Below, piece by piece: positions 48,706-57,060 of a DNA stretch of 64,000 bases. The notes beneath the pieces are model-generated. The model made no database searches. It saw nothing but the letters and a program-made list of their open reading frames with translations, and was not told the origin of the DNA. Origin of the DNA: Pseudomonas sp. LFM046 (lineage in GTDB: Bacteria; Pseudomonadota; Gammaproteobacteria; Pseudomonadales; Pseudomonadaceae). The stretch spans positions 2,070,620 through 2,134,619 of the forward strand of contig NZ_JYKO02000001.1 of assembly GCF_000949385.2 (NCBI RefSeq), read 5' to 3'. Position numbers and translations under genes: made by a program. Within the stretch, counting starts at the first letter, position 1, and each line of letters starts with the position of its first letter.

Positions 48706-50344
48706 AGACACCCCCTGCCCGCTCAAGAGTGATGAGACCATCTTCAATATCCTCACGAACCTGCTTCGGATCGCGCTCGCGAGGATTGCCATAGCCGGCG
48801 CCGTGAGATGTCCAGACGCGGACCTTGTCGCCGGGCCCCAAGGGGATCTGGCTCAACGGCACACCGGAGATTTTCTCTCCATTGGCGCGTTCGACCTCGG
48901 AGCGATTGAGTGACCCCTCGTTTCCGCCAGCCAGCGGCCAGGGCGCGTAGTGAGTGCGTGTCTGGATTACGTCCGCGAGGATAGTGTCAGCTGCCCGCGC
49001 GACGTATTCCACGCAAATACCCCGGCCACCACGAAACTTGCCTTCACCACCCGGCTCCTCGTGGAACTCGTAGCGGTCCACGCGTATGCCGTTGCGTGCT
49101 TCGCAGATCTCCGCCGGCGAGTTGCGCGCATCACCGTTGCCGAAGATGCCCGATGCGGACTGGCCATCGCGGTCGTAGCTGGCGCCCCAACCGCCGACAT
49201 CCGGTGTAGCCATCATGATTCTCTGGTTGCGCTCGGGATGGGTGGCAAACATCGCGATGCCGTTGATCGAGGCCATATGCCCTGCGGCCATGCGTTCGGG
49301 CGAGAGATGCGCGACTGCCTTCCACACCAGTTCTGTGACGTACACCGAGGGCAGGATGTACAAACCGACTGCCGCATCCGGATGAGGGTCAAAGATCGAA
49401 CCCTTGTCAGTGAGGAGTTTCATCGCCCTGAACGAGCCGCCGTTGGCCACCGAAGTCGGATTGGTGATCGCCTTGAGGACCAGACCGGCGCATACGTAAG
49501 TGCTGATCAACGGGTTGTTGAACGCGTTGGGCCCTTGCTCTGGATTGCCGCGCAGATCGACGATGAACTCGGTGGGACTGATCGTCACGGTGCATTGCAG
49601 CTTGCGGCCATCATCGAGGAAGTCTTCCGCATGGTAGACCCCTGCTGGCAATGCGCGCAGGCCCTCGAGGGTGGTCCGCTCACCCAGAGCGATCAGGTCT
49701 TCGAGGGCCTTGGTGACGCCGTCAGTGCCATAGCGCGTCGCCAGCTCGCCGACGCGGTCGGCGCCCAGGCGCACGGCCGAAACCATCGCCCACATATCGC
49801 CCAACGTCCACTTCGGTGTACGGGAGTTGGCTGCGATGATGTCGTGCACCGCCTCGACCATCCGGTCACCGTCGTACAGCTTGACGCCTGGAAGGATGAG
49901 GCCTTCTTGCACCGTCTCGGTCGCATCCGGCGACATGCCCCCCGGCACCATACCGCCTATGTCGCCCCAGTGCGCCTTCGCGGCGACCCAGGCCACAAGG
50001 GTTTGTCCTGCGAAGACCGGTTTGACTGCCACCACGTCGTTGAGATGAGTGCCGCCGCCCGTTGGTTCATTGACCAGGAACATGTCGCCCGGTCGCACGT
50101 TGTCGCCGAACTTGTCGATCATCGATCGAACGGCATTCTGGAGGATGCCGACGAACACCGGCAGGCCGGCGCCGTCGCAGACGAGCTCGCCGGATGCGTC
50201 GGTCAGACCCACGCCGAAGTCCAGCGCCTCGTAGATTATCGAGCTCATTGCGGTACGCCGCAGCGACGAGCTCATCTCATCACAGATAGCCTGGAAGCCG
50301 CTCTGAATGATGGCAATAGTGAAAGGATCGTGCTGCTGGATCAT
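48689..50344 (-). CDS. hyuB: Hydantoinase B / oxoprolinase-type subunit
   Basis: 551 residues, typical for HyuB. Signatures are MSSSLRRTAMSSIIYEALDFG near the N terminus, DMFLVNEPTGGGTHLNDVV and AKAHWGDIGGMVPGG, and the C-terminal GGEGKFRGGRGICVEY and SHGAGYGNPRERD. With HyuA it forms an ATP-dependent amidohydrolase that opens 5-membered cyclic amides (hydantoins, 5-oxoproline, N-methylhydantoin). It overlaps hyuA by four bases (ATGA) and the MFS gene by 17. The exact substrate is not predictable. Confidence 0.92.
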   Translation of the reverse strand: MIQQHDPFTIAIIQSGFQAICDEMSSSLRRTAMSSIIYEALDFGVGLTDASGELVCDGAGLPVFVGILQNAVRSMIDKFGDNVRPGDMFLVNEPTGGGTHLNDVVAVKPVFAGQTLVAWVAAKAHWGDIGGMVPGGMSPDATETVQEGLILPGVKLYDGDRMVEAVHDIIAANSRTPKWTLGDMWAMVSAVRLGADRVGELATRYGTDGVTKALEDLIALGERTTLEGLRALPAGVYHAEDFLDDGRKLQCTVTISPTEFIVDLRGNPEQGPNAFNNPLISTYVCAGLVLKAITNPTSVANGGSFRAMKLLTDKGSIFDPHPDAAVGLYILPSVYVTELVWKAVAHLSPERMAAGHMASINGIAMFATHPERNQRIMMATPDVGGWGASYDRDGQSASGIFGNGDARNSPAEICEARNGIRVDRYEFHEEPGGEGKFRGGRGICVEYVARAADTILADVIQTRTHYAPWPLAGGNEGSLNRSEVERANGEKISGVPLSQIPLGPGDKVRVWTSHGAGYGNPRERDPKQVREDIEDGLITLERAGGVYGYAE

Positions 50345-52431
50345 GCGTGTGCCTCCTTGACTTCGGCGGCGATTGAGATGAGAAGCGTGCGGTATGCATC
50401 GACATCTACGACATCGCCTGGAAGTACAACGATGGTCGTGCCTGACTCCTCGACGATCGCGGGCCCCGTGAAACGCATGCCCGGCAGCAGCTTGTCGCGG
50501 TCATAGATCGCCGCCTGGTGCGTGCCGTAGACATCGAAATCCACCTGGCGCGAGTCGATCCTGGCCGCGTCGGCCTTTTGCTCGCCGATGGCTTCGCGGT
50601 TGAACTCGACTTTCTGGGTACTACCGACACCGACCAGGTGCAGGTTGACCAGCTCAGCTTGGGAGTCCAGGCGGTAGCCATACTTGCGCTCGTACTGCTC
50701 GCGAAACGATTCCAGCAACTCGTCTACCGACTGGCCGGTACGCAGTTGCGGGGGCAACACGACCTTCACGGTGTTTTCCTGGCCGTCGTAACGCACATCT
50801 GCAAAATATTCGAAGTGCAGCTCTGGCAGGCCAGCCTGCCCTTGCTGGTACTCCGTTCTCGCCTGCTGCTCCAATGCACTGATCGCCTCGACGATTTCGC
50901 CCAATCGTTCGGGGACCAACGGGGTCGGCATAGTTACGATGTGATCGCGACGCAGGTCGGCCATCAGCATGCCCCAGGCCGAAAACACCGCCGCATTGGC
51001 TGGCACGATCACGGTCGGGATCAGCAGTTCACGAGCCAGGAAGGCGCCATGCATTGCCCCGCCGCCACCGAAGACGACCATGGAGAAGTCTCGCGGGTCA
51101 TGGCCGCGATTGACGGAGATCAACTTCAAGGCGTTGATCATGTTGTTGTTGGCCACGCGCAGCACGCCACGGGCCGTCTCAAGCGCCGAAAGCCCGACCG
51201 AGTCGCCGATGCGGGCGAAGGCGGTCTCGACTTTGTCCAGGTCCGGTCTGACTGTGCCCCCGCAGAAAGTGCGCGCACCGATGCGACCGGTCAGTAAGTT
51301 GGCGTCGGTAGTGGTCGGTTCGGTACCGCCCCGTCCATATGCCACAGGGCCTGGGTCCGCCGCGGCACTCTTGGGGCCAACGTGCAGAGCGTTGTATTCG
51401 TCAATCCAGGCGATGCTGCCGCCACCATTGCCGATTTCCACGATGTCGATGGTCGGCGTCAGGATGGGATAGCCGGAGAAACGACGGGTTTTCTCGATGT
51501 AGTACTCGGTGGTAATGGGTACTGAGCCTGCTTCGATCAGTGCACATTTTGCCGTCGTACCGCCGATATCCAGAGCAATGATGTTCGGCCGACCGATCAG
51601 CATGCCCAATGCCGCCGCGGCATGTACGCCACTGGCAGGGCCGGACTCGACGATGGAGATCGGATTTCGCACGGTCGCTTCCCTGGTGTCGATGCCACCA
51701 TTGGACTGCATGATGTGCAGGTCGGATTCCATTCCAGCCGCAGCCAGGCGCTGATCGAGAGTGTCGATGTAACGGGCAGCGCTGGGCTGGACATAGGCGG
51801 ACAACACCGTAGTGCAGGTGCGCTCGTATTCACGCCATTCACGCGTAATCTGGTGCGAGGCGATGACCGAGACTTCGGGCCAAGACTCGCGAATCGCGTC
51901 GTAGACCCGCCTTTCGTGTTCGGGATTCACGTAGCCATTGAGGAAACAGATGGCAATAGCTTCGATGCCGTCTTTGCGGAAGTCCGCCAGGATGCCCTGA
52001 AGCGGCTCCAGATCCAGGGGAACCAGGACATTGCCCAAGTAATCGATGCGTTCATCCAGTACGCGCCGGTACTTGCGGCGTACAAATGGCTCGGGCTTCT
52101 CGAACTTGATGTTGAAATAGTCTGGCGTGCTGCCACGGCCGATTTCCAGCACATCGCGAAAACCGGCCGTGGTAATCAGACCGGTCCGCGCGCCTTTGCG
52201 CTCGGTTAGCGCGTTGATGACCACGGTGGTGCCATGGACGAAGAAGCGGCTTTCAGCCACTGGCAGCTTCGCCTTGGCCAGGACATCGACGATACCCTGC
52301 TCGAACCTGCCAGGCGTGGTATCCGCCTTTGCTGTGTGCAGCGCGACGAACTTGCCGTCGTCGCTGATTTCCTGGGCAACCAGATCGGTGAACGTGCCAC
52401 CGACATCGGTTGCGATGCGAAATGAACTCAT
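50341..52431 (-). CDS. hyuA: Hydantoinase A / oxoprolinase-type subunit
   Basis: 696 residues from ATG 52431, chosen for the CGGAGGG site upstream. The N-terminal actin-like Hydant_A_N domain has ATDVGGTFTDLV and HGTTVVINALTERKG. The main ATPase part has ALDIGGTTAKCALIE and VVFGGGGAMHG; a C-terminal extension carries the GPAIVEESGTTIVVLPGD motif. It supplies the ATP-driven half of the cyclic-amide hydrolase. It is the first gene of the hyuA-hyuB-MFS-M19 run and is divergent from a MocR regulator. Confidence 0.93.
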   Translation of the reverse strand: MSSFRIATDVGGTFTDLVAQEISDDGKFVALHTAKADTTPGRFEQGIVDVLAKAKLPVAESRFFVHGTTVVINALTERKGARTGLITTAGFRDVLEIGRGSTPDYFNIKFEKPEPFVRRKYRRVLDERIDYLGNVLVPLDLEPLQGILADFRKDGIEAIAICFLNGYVNPEHERRVYDAIRESWPEVSVIASHQITREWREYERTCTTVLSAYVQPSAARYIDTLDQRLAAAGMESDLHIMQSNGGIDTREATVRNPISIVESGPASGVHAAAALGMLIGRPNIIALDIGGTTAKCALIEAGSVPITTEYYIEKTRRFSGYPILTPTIDIVEIGNGGGSIAWIDEYNALHVGPKSAAADPGPVAYGRGGTEPTTTDANLLTGRIGARTFCGGTVRPDLDKVETAFARIGDSVGLSALETARGVLRVANNNMINALKLISVNRGHDPRDFSMVVFGGGGAMHGAFLARELLIPTVIVPANAAVFSAWGMLMADLRRDHIVTMPTPLVPERLGEIVEAISALEQQARTEYQQGQAGLPELHFEYFADVRYDGQENTVKVVLPPQLRTGQSVDELLESFREQYERKYGYRLDSQAELVNLHLVGVGSTQKVEFNREAIGEQKADAARIDSRQVDFDVYGTHQAAIYDRDKLLPGMRFTGPAIVEESGTTIVVLPGDVVDVDAYRTLLISIAAEVKEAHA

Positions 52432-52528
52432 CAGCCCTCCGAGTACTTCTTGTTCTTTAAACTGGCTTGAACCAGTGCCACCAAGGCTAGGGATCGTGTG
52501 GCTCAGCCAAAAGGCCCAGGACCTGATC

Positions 52529-52583
52529 AGTCCATGGGCCCAGTCCGGTTCTCGTTTTTGTATGGATCTAGTCCGGATATATT
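52529..52583 (+). promoter_or_regulatory. Divergent hyuA/mocR control region with AGTCC repeats
   Basis: AGTCCA (52529-52534), AGTCCGG (52542-52548) and AGTCCGG (52570-52576) are direct repeats in the 297-base divergent gap. TATATT (52578-52583) fits a -10 box for the mocR gene. MocR/GabR-type regulators commonly bind direct repeats and repress their own gene, so this is a candidate operator. The hyuA promoter itself is not clear. Confidence 0.45.
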
Positions 52584-52728
52584 CGGCGGAGCGGACGGCG
52601 GGGCTGAGGAGGGGCCAGCACCAAGGTCTGGCGCATGGAACAGGCGGGTTTCTTGCTCGGAGTGGGCGAATGAAGTAAAGAATTAGCCATATCGCATCGC
52701 TCAATCCACATAACAAGAACGCGTGCAG

Positions 52729-54216
52729 ATGAAACTCGAACTACACCTTCTGGCCGAATGGACCCAGAACCATGAACCGGCCTTGCAGAAGAGGCTGTGC
52801 CAGGTCCTGACCGGGGCGATTGTGAAGGGCGTGCTTCCCGTTGGCGCACGGATGCCAGCGACACGCATTCTCGCGGAACAACTGGGCTGTTCGCGCAACA
52901 CTGTGCGCTTGGCATATGACCAACTGATCGCTGATGGCTACCTGGCGTCATCCGAGCGCGCCGGCACTTTCGTCAACGAGCAGCTTCCTCACCTGCGCTT
53001 CAGGCAATCAGTCGCTGCCCTGGAAGACGATAGCTTCGACCCACGGCTTTCCCGATATGGTACGGAGCTCGATGCCTTTCCCGTGCCTGGTTCCTCCGAG
53101 CTAAAAGCGTTCTGGCCCTATGAAACGGACGCTCGGGAATTTCCGTTCAAATCGATGATCCGCCTGTTCTCCTGTTACTGGCGCTCCAGCCGCGAAGATG
53201 TTCTGCGCAATCATGACCCCGCAGGTTTTCTGCCCCTTCGTCGCGCCATTACCAGTTTCGTCCTGGCCCAGCGCGGCATAGTCTGCGAACCGTCGCAAAT
53301 CATTGTATGCAACGGGACCGCGTCGAGTTTCGACCTGATTATCAGGCTGCTGGTGGATCGGGATGACAGGGTCTGGTTGGAGGAAGGCAATAACTCCAAT
53401 GCGGCCGCATCCATTCACATGGCTGGTGGTCGCGCCACCCTGGTGCCCATGGATGACCAGGGCCTGGTCGTCAAGCAAGGGCTTGCTCAATGCGCTCAGG
53501 CGCGCATGGCCATTGTATCGCCGTCCAGTTGCTACCCGATCGGTACCCTCATGAGCACAGCGCGGCGACATGAATTGCTGACTTGGGCCCACGATGCAAA
53601 CGCGATGATCATTGAGGATGACACCGGATGCGAGTATCTCTTCGAGGGGCATCCAGAGCCGGCGATTACTGCGCTGGATAAGAAAGGCCATACCATCTAC
53701 GTCGGCAGTTTCTCGACCTACCTGTTTCCATCATTGCGCATGAGCTATCTCATCCTGCCGCCCGCACTGGCGCAACGCGTAGCGCGCCTAAGATACAAAC
53801 TCGATTTCCACCCGGCCATGCCGATGCAGCCAGTGATCGCTTCGCTGATTGAGGATGGCTTGCTTACGTCGCACATTCGTCGGATGCACCGCGTCTATGC
53901 GAATCGCCGAATGGCCATCCAGAAGGCCTTCGCTGAACATCTGTTGGACGCATTCACATTGCATCTGCCTCCGGCAGGGCTGAATGCGATTGCCCGACCG
54001 ACACAGGATTACGCTCCAAGCGAATTCTGCGAAATGATTGCCTGCGCGATGCGCCACGAAGTCGGCTTGATGCCGTTCGCTCAGGCAGACGAGCAGAACA
54101 GGCGCCCCCCTATTCTTTTGGGATTTGGCGCTACCAATGAGGCAGAAATCGAGGCGGGCGTCCTGCGCCTGGCCGATGCCGTGGCCGAATATCGGCGATC
54201 TGGCAAAAGCACCTGA
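52729..54216 (+). CDS. MocR/GabR-type regulator with degenerate aminotransferase domain
   Basis: 495 residues from ATG 52729. A GntR winged helix (about 15-80: LPVGARMPATRILAEQLGCSRNTVRLAYDQLIADGYL) is fused to a type-I aminotransferase-like domain. In the PLP-binding region the usual TFSK-LxPxxRxGY reads SFSTYLFPSLRMSY: the lysine that forms the internal aldimine is Thr330. The usual EDDYDSEFRY reads EDDTGCEYLF, losing the Tyr as well. It therefore probably cannot bind PLP covalently, and may sense a substrate directly. It is divergent from hyuA and probably controls that operon. Confidence 0.88.
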   Translation: MKLELHLLAEWTQNHEPALQKRLCQVLTGAIVKGVLPVGARMPATRILAEQLGCSRNTVRLAYDQLIADGYLASSERAGTFVNEQLPHLRFRQSVAALEDDSFDPRLSRYGTELDAFPVPGSSELKAFWPYETDAREFPFKSMIRLFSCYWRSSREDVLRNHDPAGFLPLRRAITSFVLAQRGIVCEPSQIIVCNGTASSFDLIIRLLVDRDDRVWLEEGNNSNAAASIHMAGGRATLVPMDDQGLVVKQGLAQCAQARMAIVSPSSCYPIGTLMSTARRHELLTWAHDANAMIIEDDTGCEYLFEGHPEPAITALDKKGHTIYVGSFSTYLFPSLRMSYLILPPALAQRVARLRYKLDFHPAMPMQPVIASLIEDGLLTSHIRRMHRVYANRRMAIQKAFAEHLLDAFTLHLPPAGLNAIARPTQDYAPSEFCEMIACAMRHEVGLMPFAQADEQNRRPPILLGFGATNEAEIEAGVLRLADAVAEYRRSGKST

Positions 54217-54381
54217 GAGCATCTAAGCAATTCCTTCGCCGCGTTCAGCGGATGAACTCCGGTCTCCCTTGGTCTGAAGCCAAACAACGCATGGATTTCG
54301 CTTCGTTGATGTCATTCAGGGTCGGCCTCAAGACGCGTTGATCAGCGCTGCGTGGCTTAGGGGGAATCGCAAGGATTTTCC

Positions 54382-54496
54382 TTATTTGAATGATTCTCTC
54401 AGTGCGGTGACGTAAGTGCCGGCGATATCCATTCCAAGCTCGTCGCTCGGTTCTGGTGAGAGGACTCTTGCCTGAGTCAAAACACTGTCCGCTTTT
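54382..54496 (-). pseudogene. Possible truncated gene tail next to MITE copy 2
   Basis: On the minus strand a frame open up to the MITE edge ends SDELGMDIAGTYVTALRESF-K then TAA (54382-54384), about 38 codons. Its composition looks protein-like, but I do not recognise it. It may be the C terminus of a gene cut by the element or by island insertion. The flanking AAAAGCGGACA resembles non-coding repeats, so it may be chance. Confidence 0.25.
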
Positions 54497-54682
54497 GGCC
54501 GATTCTGTTGAAAAAGGCAGAGCCGCCTCGGCTCGCTAGCAAAAGGCCGAAAAAACGACCGGCTGAAGCGTTGCTACGCGAAATCTGAGGCAGATCGGGA
54601 GCGGAACTGCTTCAGATTTCAACGTCGGCGGCACTCTTTTGGAGGCAGAAATCGCAGAGGGACTTTTTCAACAGAATCGGCC
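54497..54682. mobile_element. MITE-like element, copy 2 (186 bp)
   Basis: Same ends as copy 1 (GGCCGATTCTGTTGAAAAAG, TTTTTCAACAGAATCGGCC) and exactly the same length. It contains a strong internal hairpin: GAAATCTGAGGCAG pairs with CTGCTTCAGATTTC with one mismatch. It has no coding capacity. Presumably it is moved by the IS1182-type transposase, with which it shares only the ends. Confidence 0.82.
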
Positions 54683-54797
54683 GGTTGAAGACTGTCGCGA
54701 CCGGCTTGCGCCAGACCATTTCCGAACTCTGACTTGCCCAGCAAACGTCGACAGGGGAAATGTCCGGGGGCCAGGACTGCCCATTAGTCACGGCGTC

Positions 54798-54820
54798 GGC
54801 CACCTTCGGGTGGCCTTTTT
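54798..54820 (+). terminator. Orphan plus-strand terminator
   Basis: GGCCACC-TTCG-GGTGGCC then TTTTT. No intact plus-strand gene ends nearby; MocR stops 580 bases upstream with the MITE between. It probably belonged to a core gene whose body was displaced when the accessory block arrived. Confidence 0.8.
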
Positions 54821-54891
54821 GCGTTAGCGGGTAATACTTCTCTGCAAAGGTGGGCGTGTTGCGGGTGGCGCGCGCCGCGCGGAGGTGTGAG

Positions 54892-55839
54892 GTGAAGAAG
54901 CTATCAATTGTGGGTGCTGGAATGGTGGGTGAGGCAGCGGCTCAGATCATCGCCCGGGACGAGTTCTGTCGTGAGTTGATGTTGATTGATGTGCAGGGTG
55001 AGTTGGCAAAGGGCAAGGCGCTGGACGTCTGGCAGGCGGCAGTTGAGTCAGGTTCTGATACCCGGGTCTACGGCGGGTCCAATGCCGAATTGCTGCAGGA
55101 CTCTGACCTGGTGGTGATTACGGCGGGTGTGCCCCGCAAGCCGGGTCAGTCGCGCCAGGATGTCTTGAGTATCAATCTGCCAATCCTCGATAGCATCATG
55201 CTGGATATCAATCGTCATGCTCCGGCGGCGACGGTGCTGGTGGTGTCGAACCCGGTCGACGTGCTGACCTATCGGGCTTGGTCTCTCAGTGGACTGGGGC
55301 GCGACAAGGTATTCGGGCAGGCGGGGGTGCTGGATACAGCGCGCATGAAGTGTTTCATTGCCGAGGAGACAGGGTTTTCTGCTCGGGATATCACGGCGCT
55401 GGTGCTGGGAGGGCATGGCGATAGCATGGTGCCGCTGATGCGTTACTGTGCGGTCGGTTCGGTGCCGCTGTCTCACTTCCTGTCCAGTCAGCAGATAGAG
55501 CGGATTGTGGAGCGTACACGTCAGGGTGGCGGCGAGATTCTGGGTTTGAAGAAGCTGGGGAGCGCCTGCGATGCGCCGGGTGTGGCCATTGCGCAGATGG
55601 TGGATGCCATCGCCAATGGGCGAAACCGCATTTTGCCGGCGGTCGCGATTCTCGAGGGCGAGTACGGGCGAACCGGTATTGCCATGGGTGTCCCCTGTGT
55701 GCTGGCAGCGGAGGGGCTTGTGCGGGTGATCGAGCTGCCTCTGGATGCGCAGGAGCAGGCGATGTTCGACCACTCTGCAGATCATGTGGTGCGTGATATT
55801 GCTGAAATGAATGCGTTGTCCCCCCTCGGTCGTCAGTGA
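54892..55839 (+). CDS. mdh: NAD-dependent malate dehydrogenase (LDH-like)
   Basis: 315 residues from GTG 54892, with GGAGG seven bases upstream. The Rossmann motif SIVGAGMVGEAAA, the active-site segments VVITAGVPRKPGQSR (Arg for substrate carboxylate) and VVSNPVDVLTY, and the catalytic His in LVLGGHGDSMVPL are all intact. The Arg-rich mobile loop VPRKPGQSR favours malate over lactate. It converts malate and oxaloacetate with NAD. Many pseudomonads rely on Mqo instead, so this is a species-variable gene. Its end overlaps the convergent GNAT gene by seven bases. Confidence 0.85.
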   Translation: MKKLSIVGAGMVGEAAAQIIARDEFCRELMLIDVQGELAKGKALDVWQAAVESGSDTRVYGGSNAELLQDSDLVVITAGVPRKPGQSRQDVLSINLPILDSIMLDINRHAPAATVLVVSNPVDVLTYRAWSLSGLGRDKVFGQAGVLDTARMKCFIAEETGFSARDITALVLGGHGDSMVPLMRYCAVGSVPLSHFLSSQQIERIVERTRQGGGEILGLKKLGSACDAPGVAIAQMVDAIANGRNRILPAVAILEGEYGRTGIAMGVPCVLAAEGLVRVIELPLDAQEQAMFDHSADHVVRDIAEMNALSPLGRQ

Positions 55840-56522
55840 ATCGTAGGGAAACGCTCTTTCACCAATGTCTGAGCCTGATGGGCCATCTGGTCAAGCAGGC
55901 GGTCGCGTTTGTTCTCGGCCTCGCTCATGGCCTTCTTGCCGTGCTGCTGCACCAGGTAGGCGTGGATCTGCCGCACTTCCTTCGATTGGAATATCGGGGC
56001 GAGATCCTGCACCGCCACCATGCCGTCCGAGCGGTGACCGCGGGTGTTCAGCAGCACGTGCGGCCCCTGCGCTGCCAGTACCTGAAACCCCATCGACTCG
56101 AAGGTCGGCACCTTGCTCGCCACGCAGGCCAGCTCGGCGTGGGGCCGACGCTTGACCATCTCCTGCAACATCGCCCGGGCAATACCGCGTCGGCGGTGGC
56201 TGGCCTGGACGGCCATATAGGCGAGCGTGCAAGCCTCGGCATCATCCTGGCTCGGCAGGTACAGGGCAAAACCCAGCACCTGGGCGGGGTCTTCATCATC
56301 CAGGGCCAGGATCAACCGCGCGGTGCTATCCGGAGAGCTGTCCATGGCCTGCAGATACAGGTGCACCTCGTAGCCAATCACGTACTGATACAACTGATAG
56401 AGCGGATTGCTAGGCGTCAGCGGCACCGGGCTGATGTCGCTGAAGTAGTCCACCACCATTTGTAGAACCTGACTCTTCAGAGATTCGGGCGGCGATGTAT
56501 CCAGGTTTACAAGGGTGAACAT
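55833..56522 (-). CDS. GNAT-family N-acetyltransferase
   Basis: 229 residues from the ATG at 56522. The acetyl-CoA binding core is seen in YMAVQASHRRRGIARAMLQEM (motif A, Q/RxxGxA-like RRRGIA), with fold elements on both sides (VLGFALYLP and VPTFESMGFQVLA). The C-terminal about 70 residues are helical and highly charged, an unusual extension. Target unknown. It overlaps mdh tail to tail. Confidence 0.82.
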   Translation of the reverse strand: MFTLVNLDTSPPESLKSQVLQMVVDYFSDISPVPLTPSNPLYQLYQYVIGYEVHLYLQAMDSSPDSTARLILALDDEDPAQVLGFALYLPSQDDAEACTLAYMAVQASHRRRGIARAMLQEMVKRRPHAELACVASKVPTFESMGFQVLAAQGPHVLLNTRGHRSDGMVAVQDLAPIFQSKEVRQIHAYLVQQHGKKAMSEAENKRDRLLDQMAHQAQTLVKERFPTIH

Positions 56523-57060
56523 CTGAAGCTGGCTCCGGGCGTGCCCGATCCGGGGGATCGGCGCTGGCGCCATTGTAACGCCCGCGAGCATCGAGTGTTC
56601 TCGCCGCACTCGCATGTGAGAAATGGGGACAGGTTTATCTCCTTCGCTCTAATCCTGCCCATCCAGGCAGCAATAGAGTAGGAAAAGTAAATGCGTGTCT
56701 CTTTTGGGACCAGTCGAAAAAGCTTCGGGATGGCCCCGACTGCAGTAAAGCGCTGGCAACCAGCTTCCGGTGAGCCTTGCAGCAAATGGGGCAGGGTGAG
56801 GGCGGGCCAAACGCCCGTAGGCGAAGCTATCTATTTAATCGAACGCTGCCTTCTCTATTTAGAATTTGCCGGCCTTTTTAGCCGCACCTAGTCTCTGACG
56901 CCTGAACGCGGCGCGATACCGCGAGATGGAGTTGGCGGTTTCGCACAAGTGCCGCCAGACCACGCCCGGCCTGGTTGACGCCAGCCGAGCCACCAGGCCG
57001 GTCACTCCCCGACGCAGTTGCTCTATGCATTCCCATACCAATAACAACGGAGATTCATAG
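56523..57060. other. Intergenic region of 538 bases
   Basis: No gene I can support. It contains GAGAAATGGGGACAG near 56622, a motif that recurs as GAGAAAAGGGGACAG near 58771, and AT-rich stretches near 56825-56875 that could hold the amine-oxidase promoter. No terminator was identified. Confidence 0.4.

Noticed and set aside
54612..54827. Short open frames across MITE copy 2 on both strands
   Set aside because: They are made largely of the element's terminal repeat and have no homology.
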